Shown here one piece after another: positions 55,356 to 64,000 of a DNA stretch of 64,000 bases. Under the pieces are notes generated by a model that worked only from the letters and a program-made list of their open reading frames with translations, did not search any database and was not told the DNA's origin. The position numbers were made by a program, and so were the translations under genes. How positions within the stretch are numbered: the stretch's first letter is position 1; each line of letters begins with the position of its first letter. Source of the DNA: Collimonas arenae (GTDB lineage Bacteria; Pseudomonadota; Gammaproteobacteria; Burkholderiales; Burkholderiaceae_D); NCBI RefSeq assembly GCF_000786695.1, contig NZ_CP009962.1:1240001-1304000 (forward strand), given 5' to 3'.

Positions 55356-55808
55356 ATGAAAATTGATGACGGACAATGGCAGAAGCTGGCGCCTTTACTC
55401 GTCGGGAAGCAAGGCGATCCAGGCGCGAAGGGACGGGATAACCGTTTGTTTATCGATGCCGTGCTTTGGATTATAAGCAACAGATCGATATGGCGCAGCC
55501 TGCCTGCCGAGTTCGGTAAATGGAACACCACCTATATGCGTTTCCGGCGCTGGAACGAGTGCGGTATCTGGCGTCAGCTGGAGCAGGACATGCATGGCGA
55601 CCTGTCGCTGAAAGCCATGTTCCATGAAATCGTTGTCTACGGCGACCTGCAAACCGGACGCATCAGGCAACGCGTGGCGAGACGCGCCAACAAGGTGATC
55701 TACAACAGCGCGCTGGGGAAATCCGAGCCGGAGCGAAAAAGATCTTCCAGCCTCGATGAATCGACCTCGCACTGGGTTGGCCTGGTGATGCGAGGCGTGT
55801 CAGTCTAA
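55356..55808 (+). CDS. IS5-type transposase N-terminal domain protein (no catalytic part)
   Basis: 150 residues. The first 80 match the DUF4096 N-terminal domain of IS5-family transposases: DDGQWQKLAPLLVG, RLFIDAVLWIISNRSIWRSL, PAEFGKWNTTYMRFRRWNEC, GIWRQLEQDM. The following 70 residues are basic and do not resemble a transposase; there is no DDE core. No IS ends are recognised around it. It may be a remnant or a DNA-binding domain put to other use. It lies 40 bp after cheW in the same direction. Confidence 0.75.
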   Translation: MKIDDGQWQKLAPLLVGKQGDPGAKGRDNRLFIDAVLWIISNRSIWRSLPAEFGKWNTTYMRFRRWNECGIWRQLEQDMHGDLSLKAMFHEIVVYGDLQTGRIRQRVARRANKVIYNSALGKSEPERKRSSSLDESTSHWVGLVMRGVSV

Positions 55809-55961
55809 CTGTTTTTTAGTCATTCATTGCTCATCTGAATTTGGATAGGCGACGCGCAACAAACTCGTTATTTGCGTTCAAGAAAGTCCGGCTGCGTCCG
55901 TTAACACTGTAAACGGATGGCCTGTCGGGCCAATGATAGAAGCAAATATTCTGAGGATGTT

Positions 55962-58841
55962 ATGAACAAGGAACTGTCTGCCAGATATTCGTTGTCGATG
56001 ATCGCCATGGCCGTGTCGGTCATGATTTCGGGTTGTGGCGGTGGAGGGGGTGGCAGCAGCAATGCCAACCCGGACAAGCCCGTGGTGCCGACCACACCAC
56101 CACCTGTTACACCTGCTCCGCCGTCAGGTAACGGCAGCGGCAATGCGATTACACTACCGCCGGTCGTAACGCCGCCGCCGAAGCCGCCAGCTATGCTCAA
56201 TGTGCTGGATCCCAGTAATGTATCTGCCGCACGCGCAAAGGGCTTGACTGGCGCCGGGGTCGTAGTGGGCGTGGTCGATACCGATTTCGATGTAAGCGAT
56301 CCGCAGTTTGCGGGACGTATCAGTAAGACTGTCTATAACCCTACTGGCGCCAACGGCAATATGCACGGCGCAAAAGTAGCGGAAGCGCTGGCGGGTCGCA
56401 CTTTGGGAGTTGCACCTGGCGTATTCGTGCATGCGGCTGCGGCCGGCACCACTGGCGACAATCTCATGCTGAATAATCAGATGTACCAAGACATGTTCGC
56501 CAAAGGGGTGAGAATCTTCAACCAGTCCAGCGGCATCAGTCCCGAAAATGTTACCGTGGGCCAGGCGCTGGCTTTGCATAATTTATATAAGCCGTATGTC
56601 GCCCAGCATGGATTGTTTATCTGGTCGACAGGTAACGACGGCGCGGCTCAACCGAACCTGAACGCTATGTTGCCAAAGTTCTTTTCGGAATTGCAAACCG
56701 GCTGGCTAGCCGTGACGGCCGTCAACGCCGCCGGCGGCAGCAACGGCTATTCCAGCAGCGACACGGTGCCGGGCATGATTTCCAGCTACGCCAACCGCTG
56801 CGGCGTCGCCGCCAACTGGTGTCTGGCTGCACCGGGGGATTTCATTTCCAGCAGCAGCGGTGGCCGTGTCTTCGGCACCTCCTTTGCCGCACCCGCCGTC
56901 ACCGGCGCGGCGGCGCTGGTACAACAAGCCTTTCCCTGGATGAACGCCGACCTGATCCGCCAGACCATCCTCTCGACCGCGACTGACATGCACGATACGG
57001 CGACCTATGGCTGGGGTTTGCTCAATGCCAGCAAGGCAGTCAATGGTCCCGGGTTGTTTGCGCAGAGCCTGGCGCTGGGTCCCAACGTCAATGTCCAGTT
57101 CGATAACGCCGCGTCGGTGTTCAAGAACAATATCGGTGGCGATGCCGGCCTGAACAAGAGCGGCAGCGGCCAGTTGACGCTGGCCGGCAACAATACTTAC
57201 TTGGGCGATAGCAATATCCTCGGCGGCACCCTGAATATCACCGGCGCCGTGGCCGCCAATGTGAATATCGGCAACCTCGGCAATCTGGCCGGCGATGGCG
57301 GCACCGTCCACGGCAATGTCAACAACAGCGGCCGCTTCACCAATAGCGGCGCTGGCCTCGTCATCGGCGGCAATTATGTAGCGACGCCGAACGCGGTGCT
57401 GGCCAACCAGCTCAATACGACCTTGGCGGTGGGCGGTGCGGCGGTCCTCGGCAATTCTCATCTGATCGCCACCACGCCAGCCGGCAACAGCAATCCTTCC
57501 GGCTATGTGACGCAGCAAGCAGGCACCCCCAGCAAGGTGCTCACAGCCACCGGCGGCGTCAGCGGCCAGTTCAGCGACCTCAGCTTTGAAGCCGATGGCG
57601 TCAGTTTTACGCCGGGCGTGTTCATTGCCGCGAGTTTGTCGTATCAGGCCAAGGAAGTGGATTTGCAGATCAGCCGCACCAATGTCGCGGTTGTGGCAGC
57701 GCAAGCTTTCGGCAGCGATGCGACCCGCAACAACGCCGCCGTCAACCTGGAAACCGGCCTGAAAGCGGCAGACCAGATGGTCGCCAGCGGCAACACTGGC
57801 GGGACCAATGGGGAATTCCTGGCCAGCGCCGCAGCGATCCAGAAGAGCGCCAGCGTGGCGGTAGCAGGGCAGGTGCTGGACAGCCTATCCGGCCAGATCC
57901 ATGCCTCGGCGCAAGCCTTGACCTTCCAGCAGTCGCAGGCGATCAATCGCGATCTGGCGAACCGCCTGGCGATGCTGGGCAGTCAGCCCGGCGGCCCGGA
58001 CGGCACCGGCCTCTGGGTCAGCGCCATCGGCGCTTCCGGCAAGCTGGAGCAGAGCGGATTTGCCACGGGCAATACGTCCTTGTGGGGCGGCCAGTTCGGC
58101 GTCGATACCCGGCTCGGCGACGGCACCATTGTCGGCGCCGCGCTCGCCTATTCGGACAGCAAGGCCAGCTTCGACCGGCTGGGTGGGCAATCGAAGAGTC
58201 ACGATACCGGCGTCTCGCTGTATGGCCGGCATGCCTTTGGCGAGCAGGGCTGGTATGTTTCGGGGCGGGTGGGCGCAGCGACGGTCAACAGCACGGTGAC
58301 GCGCGAGGCCGTGATCGGTAATGGCACGCAGAAGCTGGGGGCGGGACATACGGATAATCTGTGGTCGGCTTATGCGGAAAGCGGCTATGTCTTGCCCTTA
58401 TCCGGCAGCACCCGGCTGACGCCGTATGCGGGCGTGGCCTATGACCGGCTCAAACGCGGCGGCTTTACGGAAAGCGGCGGCGTCTTCGGTTTGACTGCGG
58501 CTAGCCAGGCGTACCAGCAAACGGCGGGGTTGCTGGGTGTACGTGGCGACACCAGCTTCCAATGGGCCGGCGGAACCAGCGTATTGCAAGCCTACGCCGC
58601 ATGGCAGCATGCATTCAACGATGGCAGCCTGGATTTCAACGCGGCTTACGTCGGTGCGCCGGCGGCGGGATTTACGGTGCAGGGGATCGGTTTGGCGCGC
58701 AGCACGGGCTGGCTCGGGCTGGGCTTGAATACGGCGGTGGATAAGCGCTGGGGCTGGTATTTCAACTACGACGCGCAACTGGGTGGCGGTGGCCTGCGCA
58801 ATAATGTACTGGCGCTGGGGTTGCGGTTTAAGCTTGACTGA
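55962..58841 (+). CDS. Autotransporter subtilisin-like serine protease, lipoprotein type
   Basis: 959 residues from the ATG at 55962. Signal peptide ending in lipobox MISGC, a Gly/Ser then Pro/Thr-rich tether, S8 subtilase domain with catalytic D106 (GVVDTDFD), H135 (MHGAKVAEAL) and S307 (GTSFAAPAV), a passenger beta-helix with autotransporter-associated repeat (KSGSGQLTLAGNNTYLGDS) and a C-terminal beta-barrel ending LGLRFKLD. Architecture is like Neisseria NalP. It would be anchored or released at the cell surface. GAGGATGTT precedes the start. Not related to motility. Confidence 0.9.
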   Translation: MNKELSARYSLSMIAMAVSVMISGCGGGGGGSSNANPDKPVVPTTPPPVTPAPPSGNGSGNAITLPPVVTPPPKPPAMLNVLDPSNVSAARAKGLTGAGVVVGVVDTDFDVSDPQFAGRISKTVYNPTGANGNMHGAKVAEALAGRTLGVAPGVFVHAAAAGTTGDNLMLNNQMYQDMFAKGVRIFNQSSGISPENVTVGQALALHNLYKPYVAQHGLFIWSTGNDGAAQPNLNAMLPKFFSELQTGWLAVTAVNAAGGSNGYSSSDTVPGMISSYANRCGVAANWCLAAPGDFISSSSGGRVFGTSFAAPAVTGAAALVQQAFPWMNADLIRQTILSTATDMHDTATYGWGLLNASKAVNGPGLFAQSLALGPNVNVQFDNAASVFKNNIGGDAGLNKSGSGQLTLAGNNTYLGDSNILGGTLNITGAVAANVNIGNLGNLAGDGGTVHGNVNNSGRFTNSGAGLVIGGNYVATPNAVLANQLNTTLAVGGAAVLGNSHLIATTPAGNSNPSGYVTQQAGTPSKVLTATGGVSGQFSDLSFEADGVSFTPGVFIAASLSYQAKEVDLQISRTNVAVVAAQAFGSDATRNNAAVNLETGLKAADQMVASGNTGGTNGEFLASAAAIQKSASVAVAGQVLDSLSGQIHASAQALTFQQSQAINRDLANRLAMLGSQPGGPDGTGLWVSAIGASGKLEQSGFATGNTSLWGGQFGVDTRLGDGTIVGAALAYSDSKASFDRLGGQSKSHDTGVSLYGRHAFGEQGWYVSGRVGAATVNSTVTREAVIGNGTQKLGAGHTDNLWSAYAESGYVLPLSGSTRLTPYAGVAYDRLKRGGFTESGGVFGLTAASQAYQQTAGLLGVRGDTSFQWAGGTSVLQAYAAWQHAFNDGSLDFNAAYVGAPAAGFTVQGIGLARSTGWLGLGLNTAVDKRWGWYFNYDAQLGGGGLRNNVLALGLRFKLD

Positions 58842-58852
58842 GATGGTTGAGT

Positions 58853-58885
58853 TATCCCGACAGCTTGCGCTATCGGGATATTTTT
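58853..58885 (+). terminator. Intrinsic terminator after the autotransporter gene
   Basis: Stem TATCCCGA.AGC / GCT.TCGGGATA with one mismatch and a 4-nt loop, followed by five T. It stops transcription before the convergent ftsK. Confidence 0.8.
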
Positions 58886-61580
58886 ATTCGGCCTGGACCG
58901 GCGTCAACACTTCACGGCTACCGTTGGTCGCCACGGACGAAACGATGCCGGCGGATTCCATTTGCTCAACCAACCGCGCTGCGCGGTTGTAGCCGACGCG
59001 GAATTGCCGCTGCACCGAAGAAATTGAGGCACGCCGGGTCCGCACGACGAAGGCGACCGCTTCGTCATACAAGGGATCCGCTTCGACATCCTGGCTATCG
59101 CCCAGCAGATCGGTGCTGGCGCCTTCGGCCGGTACGCCGGCCAGAATCGCTTCTTCGTATTCGGGTTCGCCAAATTGTTTCAGATATTCGACTACCCGGT
59201 GTACTTCTGCGTCCGAGACAAAGGCGCCGTGTACCCGTTGCGGATAGCCCGATCCTGGTGGCAGGAACAGCATGTCGCCATGGCCGAGCAGGGCTTCCGC
59301 ACCCATCTGGTCGAGGATGGTCCTGGAGTCGATTTTCGACGACACCTGGAATGCTACCCGGGTCGGAATATTGGCTTTGATCAGGCCGGTGATGACGTCG
59401 ACTGAAGGCCGTTGCGTTGCCAGGATCAGGTGGATGCCGGCGGCTCGCGCCTTTTGCGCCAGGCGGGCGATCAGCTCTTCGATTTTTTTACCGGTCACCA
59501 TCATCAGGTCGGCCAGCTCGTCGATGATGACAACGATCAGCGGCAGGGTGGAGAGCGGCTCCGGCGCATCAGGCGTAAGCGAGAATGGGTTGCTGATTTT
59601 CTTGCCGCGCAGATTGCCGTCGCGGATCTTTTGATTGAAGCCCGCCAGGTTCCGCACGCCGAGCGCAGACATCAGCCGGTAACGCTTGTCCATCTCGGCC
59701 ACGCACCAGGTCAGCGCGTTGGAGGCCAGTTTCATATCGGTGACGACTGGCGCCAGCAGATGCGGGATGCCTTCGTAGACCGACAATTCCAGCATCTTGG
59801 GATCGATCATGATCAGCCGCACTTCTTCCGGCGTGGCTTTATACAGCAGCGACAAGATCATGGCATTGATCGCCACCGATTTACCGGAACCGGTGGTGCC
59901 GGCCACCAGCATGTGCGGTGCGCGTGCCAGGTCGGCGACAATCGGCTTGCCGGTGATGTCTTTGCCAAGCGCCAGCGTCAGGTGCGATGCTGAATCCTGA
60001 TAGGCGGACGACTCCAGGATTTCCGACAGCTTGATCATTTGCCGCTGCGGATTGGGCAGTTCCAGCCCCATGCAGGTTTTACCGGGAATGGTTTCCACCA
60101 CACGGATCGAGGTCAGTCCCAGGGCCCGCGACAAGTCTTTCATCAGGCCGACGATCTGACTGCCGCGTACGCCCAACGCGGGTTCCACTTCGAAGCGCGT
60201 AATCACCGGGCCTGCGTCGGCGCCCAGCACGGTCACCGGCACCTTGAATTCTTTGAGGCGCTGTTCGATCAGCAAACCGGTTTCTGCCAGGCGTTCCACC
60301 GGGATGTCGATCGTTTCATTGATTGCAGGATCGAGCAAATCGAGGCCGGGCAAATCGATCCGGAGTTCATGCAGGGGTTGAAATGAAAAATTGTTTTCGC
60401 CATTGTCGCTATTGCCCGCCATCGCAACCGGTGCTTGGATAGGCGTTGAGTGCGGCGCCACTGTGGCGACTTGTGGGGGAGTGCTCTCGGTACGGCCGAT
60501 AGCGGGATGCGCAGCCGCAGTTTCAAATGATGGAGACGGAATCGGCTGTATCTGTGAAGTCGTGACGACCTGCACAGGTGTTTCTGTTTCTGCGAGAGTT
60601 CTGGCCGCAGGGACGTTTGGCGAAAAAACGCCTGCGTCTGCCATCGGCGCCACAGCGGTATCCGGCGTACTGGCAGGCATTGTGGCTAGCGCTGCTACAG
60701 CTGTATTAGAAGTAATTGTGGTGATGTCCTCAGACATGTTGCGGACCATTGCAGTTGCTGCTGTCGTACCTGCTGCTGCGGACGGTGGCGTAGCGGGGCG
60801 CGTACTGATTATCCGGGTCTGCGGCGCAAGCCGGTTCTGGTTGCGTTCGGTTTGGCGGCTGTGCATCGCGTCCTTTCGGGCCGCGCTGGCGGCACGGGCT
60901 TGCTGCGCCATTTTTTCGCGTGCCAGCATTGCTGGCGTCGGAATGATGCGCTCGACCGTCGCCCACTCCGCCATGCTTCTGGCCGACGTGTTCACTTCTG
61001 TGCGTTTGGCGGATATTGCAGGCCGTTTTCCAGGCACTTCTGGCTGTTCCGACATCGACGGCAATTGCCAGGATTTTCTGTTGCGCGGCGGCGCTGCAAT
61101 GCTTTCTCGGGCTCTAGCCTGCCTAATTGTTGAATGTGCTACTGGCACTGGCGCGGGAACCACCCGCGGTTCACGCGGCGTTTCGGTTTGTTGCGCCTTA
61201 TCTGGGAAAAAGCGTTGCAGCGCAGGGAAGATGCCAGCGACAGATTGTAGCCATGCGCTACCAAACAGCCATGACAGCGCCAGGACGCTGGCGGCCATCA
61301 TCAGGAGTACGCCGCCGACGCCGCCAAGCATGTGCATCAGGGCCTGGGCGATCGCGTATCCGGCCATGTCGCCATCAGGCGGGCCGGCTTCACTGGTACG
61401 CAAGACCGCTTCCAGCGCGCTGCTGCCGCAAATGATCAGCAATGTTCCCAGCCACAAGCGGATAGAGCCTGGGCCACGCAGCACATTTACTCCTGAGCGG
61501 CGCGCTTTTACTGCACGAACCAGCAAAGGGACCAGCCAAAGCAAGGACCATCCGAACCAACTGAAAACTGCTATATGCAT
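58884..61580 (-). CDS. ftsK: DNA translocase FtsK
   Basis: 898 residues from the ATG at 61580 (an earlier start at 61631 would add 17 polar residues). The N-terminal part has about three hydrophobic segments; then a long Pro/Ala/Thr linker and the motor domain with Walker A GTTGSGKS (K567) and Walker [11 protein letters not shown], followed by the C-terminal winged-helix gamma domain ([20 protein letters not shown]). It pumps DNA at the division septum and activates dimer resolution. Shorter than E. coli FtsK because of the linker. Confidence 0.96.
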   Translation of the reverse strand: MHIAVFSWFGWSLLWLVPLLVRAVKARRSGVNVLRGPGSIRLWLGTLLIICGSSALEAVLRTSEAGPPDGDMAGYAIAQALMHMLGGVGGVLLMMAASVLALSWLFGSAWLQSVAGIFPALQRFFPDKAQQTETPREPRVVPAPVPVAHSTIRQARARESIAAPPRNRKSWQLPSMSEQPEVPGKRPAISAKRTEVNTSARSMAEWATVERIIPTPAMLAREKMAQQARAASAARKDAMHSRQTERNQNRLAPQTRIISTRPATPPSAAAGTTAATAMVRNMSEDITTITSNTAVAALATMPASTPDTAVAPMADAGVFSPNVPAARTLAETETPVQVVTTSQIQPIPSPSFETAAAHPAIGRTESTPPQVATVAPHSTPIQAPVAMAGNSDNGENNFSFQPLHELRIDLPGLDLLDPAINETIDIPVERLAETGLLIEQRLKEFKVPVTVLGADAGPVITRFEVEPALGVRGSQIVGLMKDLSRALGLTSIRVVETIPGKTCMGLELPNPQRQMIKLSEILESSAYQDSASHLTLALGKDITGKPIVADLARAPHMLVAGTTGSGKSVAINAMILSLLYKATPEEVRLIMIDPKMLELSVYEGIPHLLAPVVTDMKLASNALTWCVAEMDKRYRLMSALGVRNLAGFNQKIRDGNLRGKKISNPFSLTPDAPEPLSTLPLIVVIIDELADLMMVTGKKIEELIARLAQKARAAGIHLILATQRPSVDVITGLIKANIPTRVAFQVSSKIDSRTILDQMGAEALLGHGDMLFLPPGSGYPQRVHGAFVSDAEVHRVVEYLKQFGEPEYEEAILAGVPAEGASTDLLGDSQDVEADPLYDEAVAFVVRTRRASISSVQRQFRVGYNRAARLVEQMESAGIVSSVATNGSREVLTPVQAE

Positions 61581-61806
61581 ACTCAAATTCAATGAAAAAT
61601 CGACGTCTGGAATTCTAAGAGGGCACACCAAATGTCAGACTCTGGCAGGTCGCGTCCAATGCCTTCCGGCAAGGGAATCCGGCTGAAATCTACAGGGCGT
61701 CCTGAAATCAAAGTAGGTGATATTAACCGAAAAAGCCGTGGCCGTTTTCTTCTGAGTTGCCAGTTAATAACTTGTTTTTACCCAAACAAACAGAGTGTGG
61801 AAATTG

Positions 61807-61845
61807 TACTTGTATCCACAAGTATGACTGGCAAGTTATGCCAGT
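61807..61845. repeat. Two adjacent inverted repeats
   Basis: TACTTGT-ATCC-ACAAGTA (61807-61824) and ACTGGCA-AGTTA-TGCCAGT (61827-61845), both perfect 7-bp arms, two bases apart. They lie between divergent ftsK and the receptor gene. Confidence 0.6.
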
Positions 61846-62027
61846 GTGTAGTTACATCAATTTCCGATTTGAAGGCTTGCATTACAAAAAATGCTGCATA
61901 GCGCCATAGATGCTCCCAAATAGACATATCGTCTGACTAGTTCCTCTTACTCACCGAGCGTATCGCCATTTTCACTTGTCTTTTTACGACATAAACGACG
62001 TATTTGGATAAGTTGATGTCTCAAATA

Positions 62028-62076
62028 TGTAACTAAATATTACAAGTTGTAACTAATTTCAATAATTTGTAACAAA
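62028..62076 (+). repeat. Three direct repeats spaced exactly 20 bp
   Basis: TGTAACTAA (62028), TGTAACTAA (62048) and TGTAACAAA (62068) in an AT-rich context. The spacing is about two helical turns, as in sites bound by oligomeric regulators. They lie about 300 bp upstream of the receptor start. Confidence 0.6.
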
Positions 62077-62376
62077 AAATATTATCTTTAGGATAGATTA
62101 ACGACGCGATGTTTTGGCGTTTGGCAATTATTTGCGTTCACAACATTGTGCTGTCGTTAGTTGCGCAAAAACTAATTAATGCAACCGGCGGCAGGTTTGG
62201 GGAGGGCCAGATGATGAGAACGACCTTCTGGAGGTTTTTTGGTTTGCCTGTCTGTCAGAGCTTTAGCAGAGATGTCAAAACGCACATTAAGTCGTCCACA
62301 AGGCGATCTAATCAGCCTGGTTTGATTACACAAATAATTAAATTCTTAACTCTAAAAACGATAGGGAGTTTTGCTT

Positions 62377-64000
62377 ATGTTCAGGGAACGAAAATTGTCA
62401 CAGTCATTGCGGCTGGCATTTTTTACCGGTAGCGTGGCAGTCGGGGTCGGCATGATGTCGCCAGCCTCATATGCAGAGGAGACAAACGATGACAAACCGA
62501 TGGGACGGGTTGAAATCACAGGTTCGAATATCAAACGGACGCAGCAGGAAGGACCGGCATCAACGCAAATCCTGACGCGCAAGGATATCCAGCAATCGGG
62601 TAAGACTTCGGTCGCCGATGTAGTGCGCAGTCTTTCCGCCGACAACAACGGCTCCATCAGCGGGTCATTCACCAACGGTTTCGCCGGCAGCGCTTCGGGT
62701 GTGTCGTTGCGTGGACTCTCCGTCAATTCAACCTTGGTGCTGATTAATGGCCGCCGCACTGCACCTTACGGTCTGGGCGATGACGGTCAACGCAGCTTTG
62801 TCGATTTGAATTCGATCCCGCTCGGCGCGGTCGACCGCATCGAAGTGCTGAAAGACGGCGCCTCTGCGATCTACGGTTCGGATGCGATTGCTGGCGTGGT
62901 CAACATCATCTTGCGTGAAACCTATGAAGGCAAGACCATTTCCGGTTCGCTGGGCACTTCCGGCCATGGAGATGGCACATTGAGAAGCGTATCAGGCACT
63001 TTCGGTTTCGGTAATCTGGAAGATGACAAGTACAACTATTTCTTCAGTATCGATGCCAAGCAGAGCAACGCAATCTGGCAAAAAGATCGCCCTGAGTATC
63101 TCGGACAGGCTGATGCGCGTCCGTGGGGAGGCCGTGATCAGCGCGCCGGCGCTACGACCAGCAGCAACACTGGCGGCAACAGTTTGGTTGGTACCGTACG
63201 TCCGGTGGATGCCGCCGGCAACACTATTCCTGGTCGAGGCATTCAGAACCTGCCTGGTTGCGCTTATATCGACCGCGGTACGTCGATCAATTCCGGTGGC
63301 GGCTGCCTGTGGGACCCGATCAAGGGTGGTTACCAGACGGTGCAGCCGGAAACGCAAAATATCAATCTGTTTGGTCGCGGCACGTTGAAAATTAGCGGCG
63401 ACATGCAAGCGTATGCCGAGGCGGGTTTGTTCAATTCACAGGCCAAGACGCTGACCACGCCATCTGCGTTGACCGGCGCCGGTTTCGATTTGATCAATCA
63501 ACGCGTCTTCGATACCGGTACCGGCCCCAACCAGTTGCTGTTACCTATCGGTCATCCAGACAATCCATTTTCCGATGCGCGGGCCCGTCCGCGCTGGGTT
63601 GATCCAAACCGTCCGCGCACCTCCGATCTCGATACCACCGTAACGCGTTTGCTGGTAGGCGTGAAGGGTACATCGTTCGGCTGGGACTACGACAGCGGCA
63701 TCCTGTATGCGCAAAGCAAAACAGAACGCACCCAGAATGGCTACTACCGCAGTAGTGCGTTGCAGACCGCGATCAATAACGGTTCATTCCGCATCGGCCA
63801 GGCTGGCGCGCTGAATTCCGCGCAGACATTGGGGTTCGTCTCGCCGGAGTTGAAAAATTCAGCTACCACCAAACTCGCCTTGTGGGATTTCAAGGGGACG
63901 CGTGAATTCGGCCGGCTGCCAGGCGGTCCAATCGGTATCGCGATCGGTGGCGAACTCCGCCACGAATCGACGGACAGCGAAGCGACGCCGTTCACCAACA
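62377..64000 (+). CDS. TonB-dependent outer-membrane receptor (3' end missing)
   Basis: The first 541 codons of a receptor that runs past the window end. ATG at 62377 with AGGGAG upstream. A signal peptide (LAFFTGSVAVGVGMMSPASYA), a TonB-box-like stretch and the plug domain: RVEITGSNIKRTQQEGPAST, TRKDIQQSGKTSVADVVRSL, VLINGRRTAPYGL, SIPLGAVDRIEVLKDGASAI and YGSDAIAGVVNIILR. The GSNIKRT start is typical of receptors for peptides or carbohydrates rather than siderophores, but the substrate cannot be determined. Confidence 0.93.
   Translation, partial: MFRERKLSQSLRLAFFTGSVAVGVGMMSPASYAEETNDDKPMGRVEITGSNIKRTQQEGPASTQILTRKDIQQSGKTSVADVVRSLSADNNGSISGSFTNGFAGSASGVSLRGLSVNSTLVLINGRRTAPYGLGDDGQRSFVDLNSIPLGAVDRIEVLKDGASAIYGSDAIAGVVNIILRETYEGKTISGSLGTSGHGDGTLRSVSGTFGFGNLEDDKYNYFFSIDAKQSNAIWQKDRPEYLGQADARPWGGRDQRAGATTSSNTGGNSLVGTVRPVDAAGNTIPGRGIQNLPGCAYIDRGTSINSGGGCLWDPIKGGYQTVQPETQNINLFGRGTLKISGDMQAYAEAGLFNSQAKTLTTPSALTGAGFDLINQRVFDTGTGPNQLLLPIGHPDNPFSDARARPRWVDPNRPRTSDLDTTVTRLLVGVKGTSFGWDYDSGILYAQSKTERTQNGYYRSSALQTAINNGSFRIGQAGALNSAQTLGFVSPELKNSATTKLALWDFKGTREFGRLPGGPIGIAIGGELRHESTDSEATPFTN

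Larger units (their letters stand above)
61581..62376. other. AT-rich intergenic region between ftsK and the TonB receptor
   Basis: About 800 bp without a convincing gene. Two frames (61632-61901 and 62109-62432) lack ribosome binding sites and familiar composition. It contains paired inverted repeats (61807-61845) and three phased direct repeats (62028-62076), described separately, and becomes clearly more AT-rich than the rest of the window after 61740. Confidence 0.6.

Noticed and set aside
56040..56060. G-tract in the autotransporter gene as a phase-variation switch, as in Neisseria NalP
   Set aside because: The longest run is only five G and is interrupted, too short for efficient slippage.
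56706..57704. A 332-codon minus-strand frame opposite the autotransporter gene
   Set aside because: Antisense to a clear S8/passenger coding region with repeat-derived composition; a shadow.
60391..61686. A 431-codon open frame on the plus strand opposite ftsK
   Set aside because: Opposite the low-complexity linker of FtsK; Ala/Thr/Val-rich without any motif or ribosome binding site.
61632..61901. Possible 89-codon gene upstream of ftsK
   Set aside because: No ribosome binding site, no recognisable composition or family, and it contains the paired inverted repeats.
62109..62432. Possible 107-codon gene upstream of the TonB receptor
   Set aside because: Overlaps the start of the receptor gene in another frame, no ribosome binding site, AT-rich noncoding composition.

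Overview
The window is a high-GC stretch of a beta-proteobacterial chromosome, most probably from the Oxalobacteraceae (Collimonas or a close relative; this is inferred from gene content and order, no 16S is present). Roughly 55 of the 64 kb is one nearly complete flagellar and chemotaxis locus of the FlhDC/sigma28 type: flhDC, fliA, flgM, flgN, flhE and cheZ are present, there is one flagellin gene, and no sigma54-dependent flagellar regulator is seen.

Layout. 1-10.0 kb (+): the end of cheB, then cheY, cheZ, flhB, flhA, flhF, a degenerate flhG, fliA and flhE. 10.1-12.0 kb (-): flgN, flgM, flgA. 12.25 kb (+): a small XRE regulator. 12.7-23.5 kb (+): flgBCDEFGHIJKL. 23.7 kb (+): a leucine-rich-repeat cargo gene. 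24.6-35.9 kb (-): the fliF-to-fliR operon (FGHIJKLMNOPQR). 36.2-42.9 kb (+): fliE, a YcgR-like PilZ gene, fliC, flaG, fliD, fliS, fliT, a second FliK-like gene and a stand-alone FlhB C-terminal domain. 43-49.3 kb (+): a signalling block with a LuxR-type response regulator, cheW, a chemoreceptor, a membrane histidine kinase and a receiver-Hpt protein. 49.5-55.3 kb (+): flhDC, motAB, a second cheY, cheA and a second cheW. 55.4-64 kb: an IS5-derived ORF, a NalP-like autotransporter protease, ftsK (-) and the start of a TonB-dependent receptor.

How it works together. FlhDC should switch on the basal-body and export operons plus fliA. FliA (sigma28), restrained by FlgM until hook completion, then drives late genes. 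Sigma28 boxes with an 8-bp -35, an 11-12 bp spacer and a GCCGTTAT/GCCGATAA -10 can be read directly upstream of cheY, flgM, flgK and fliC, with weaker versions before fliE and flhD.

The most unusual features are: (1) two copies of a structured, non-coding, MITE-like repeat (10877-11241 and 48220-48503) whose stem arms differ between copies but stay complementary; one copy sits exactly between the sigma28 promoter and the start codon of flgM, the other between a histidine kinase and its probable receiver-Hpt partner; (2) a perfect 21-bp palindrome and a second 14-bp palindrome upstream of flhD that resemble sites of NarL/RcsB/BvgA-type regulators, near a split BvgS-like phosphorelay; (3) an 803-residue FlhF with a roughly 400-residue C-terminal extension, next to an FlhG that has lost both Walker A lysines; and (4) a 16-codon ORF with a strong Shine-Dalgarno and a terminator-like hairpin in the fliF-fliE intergenic region.
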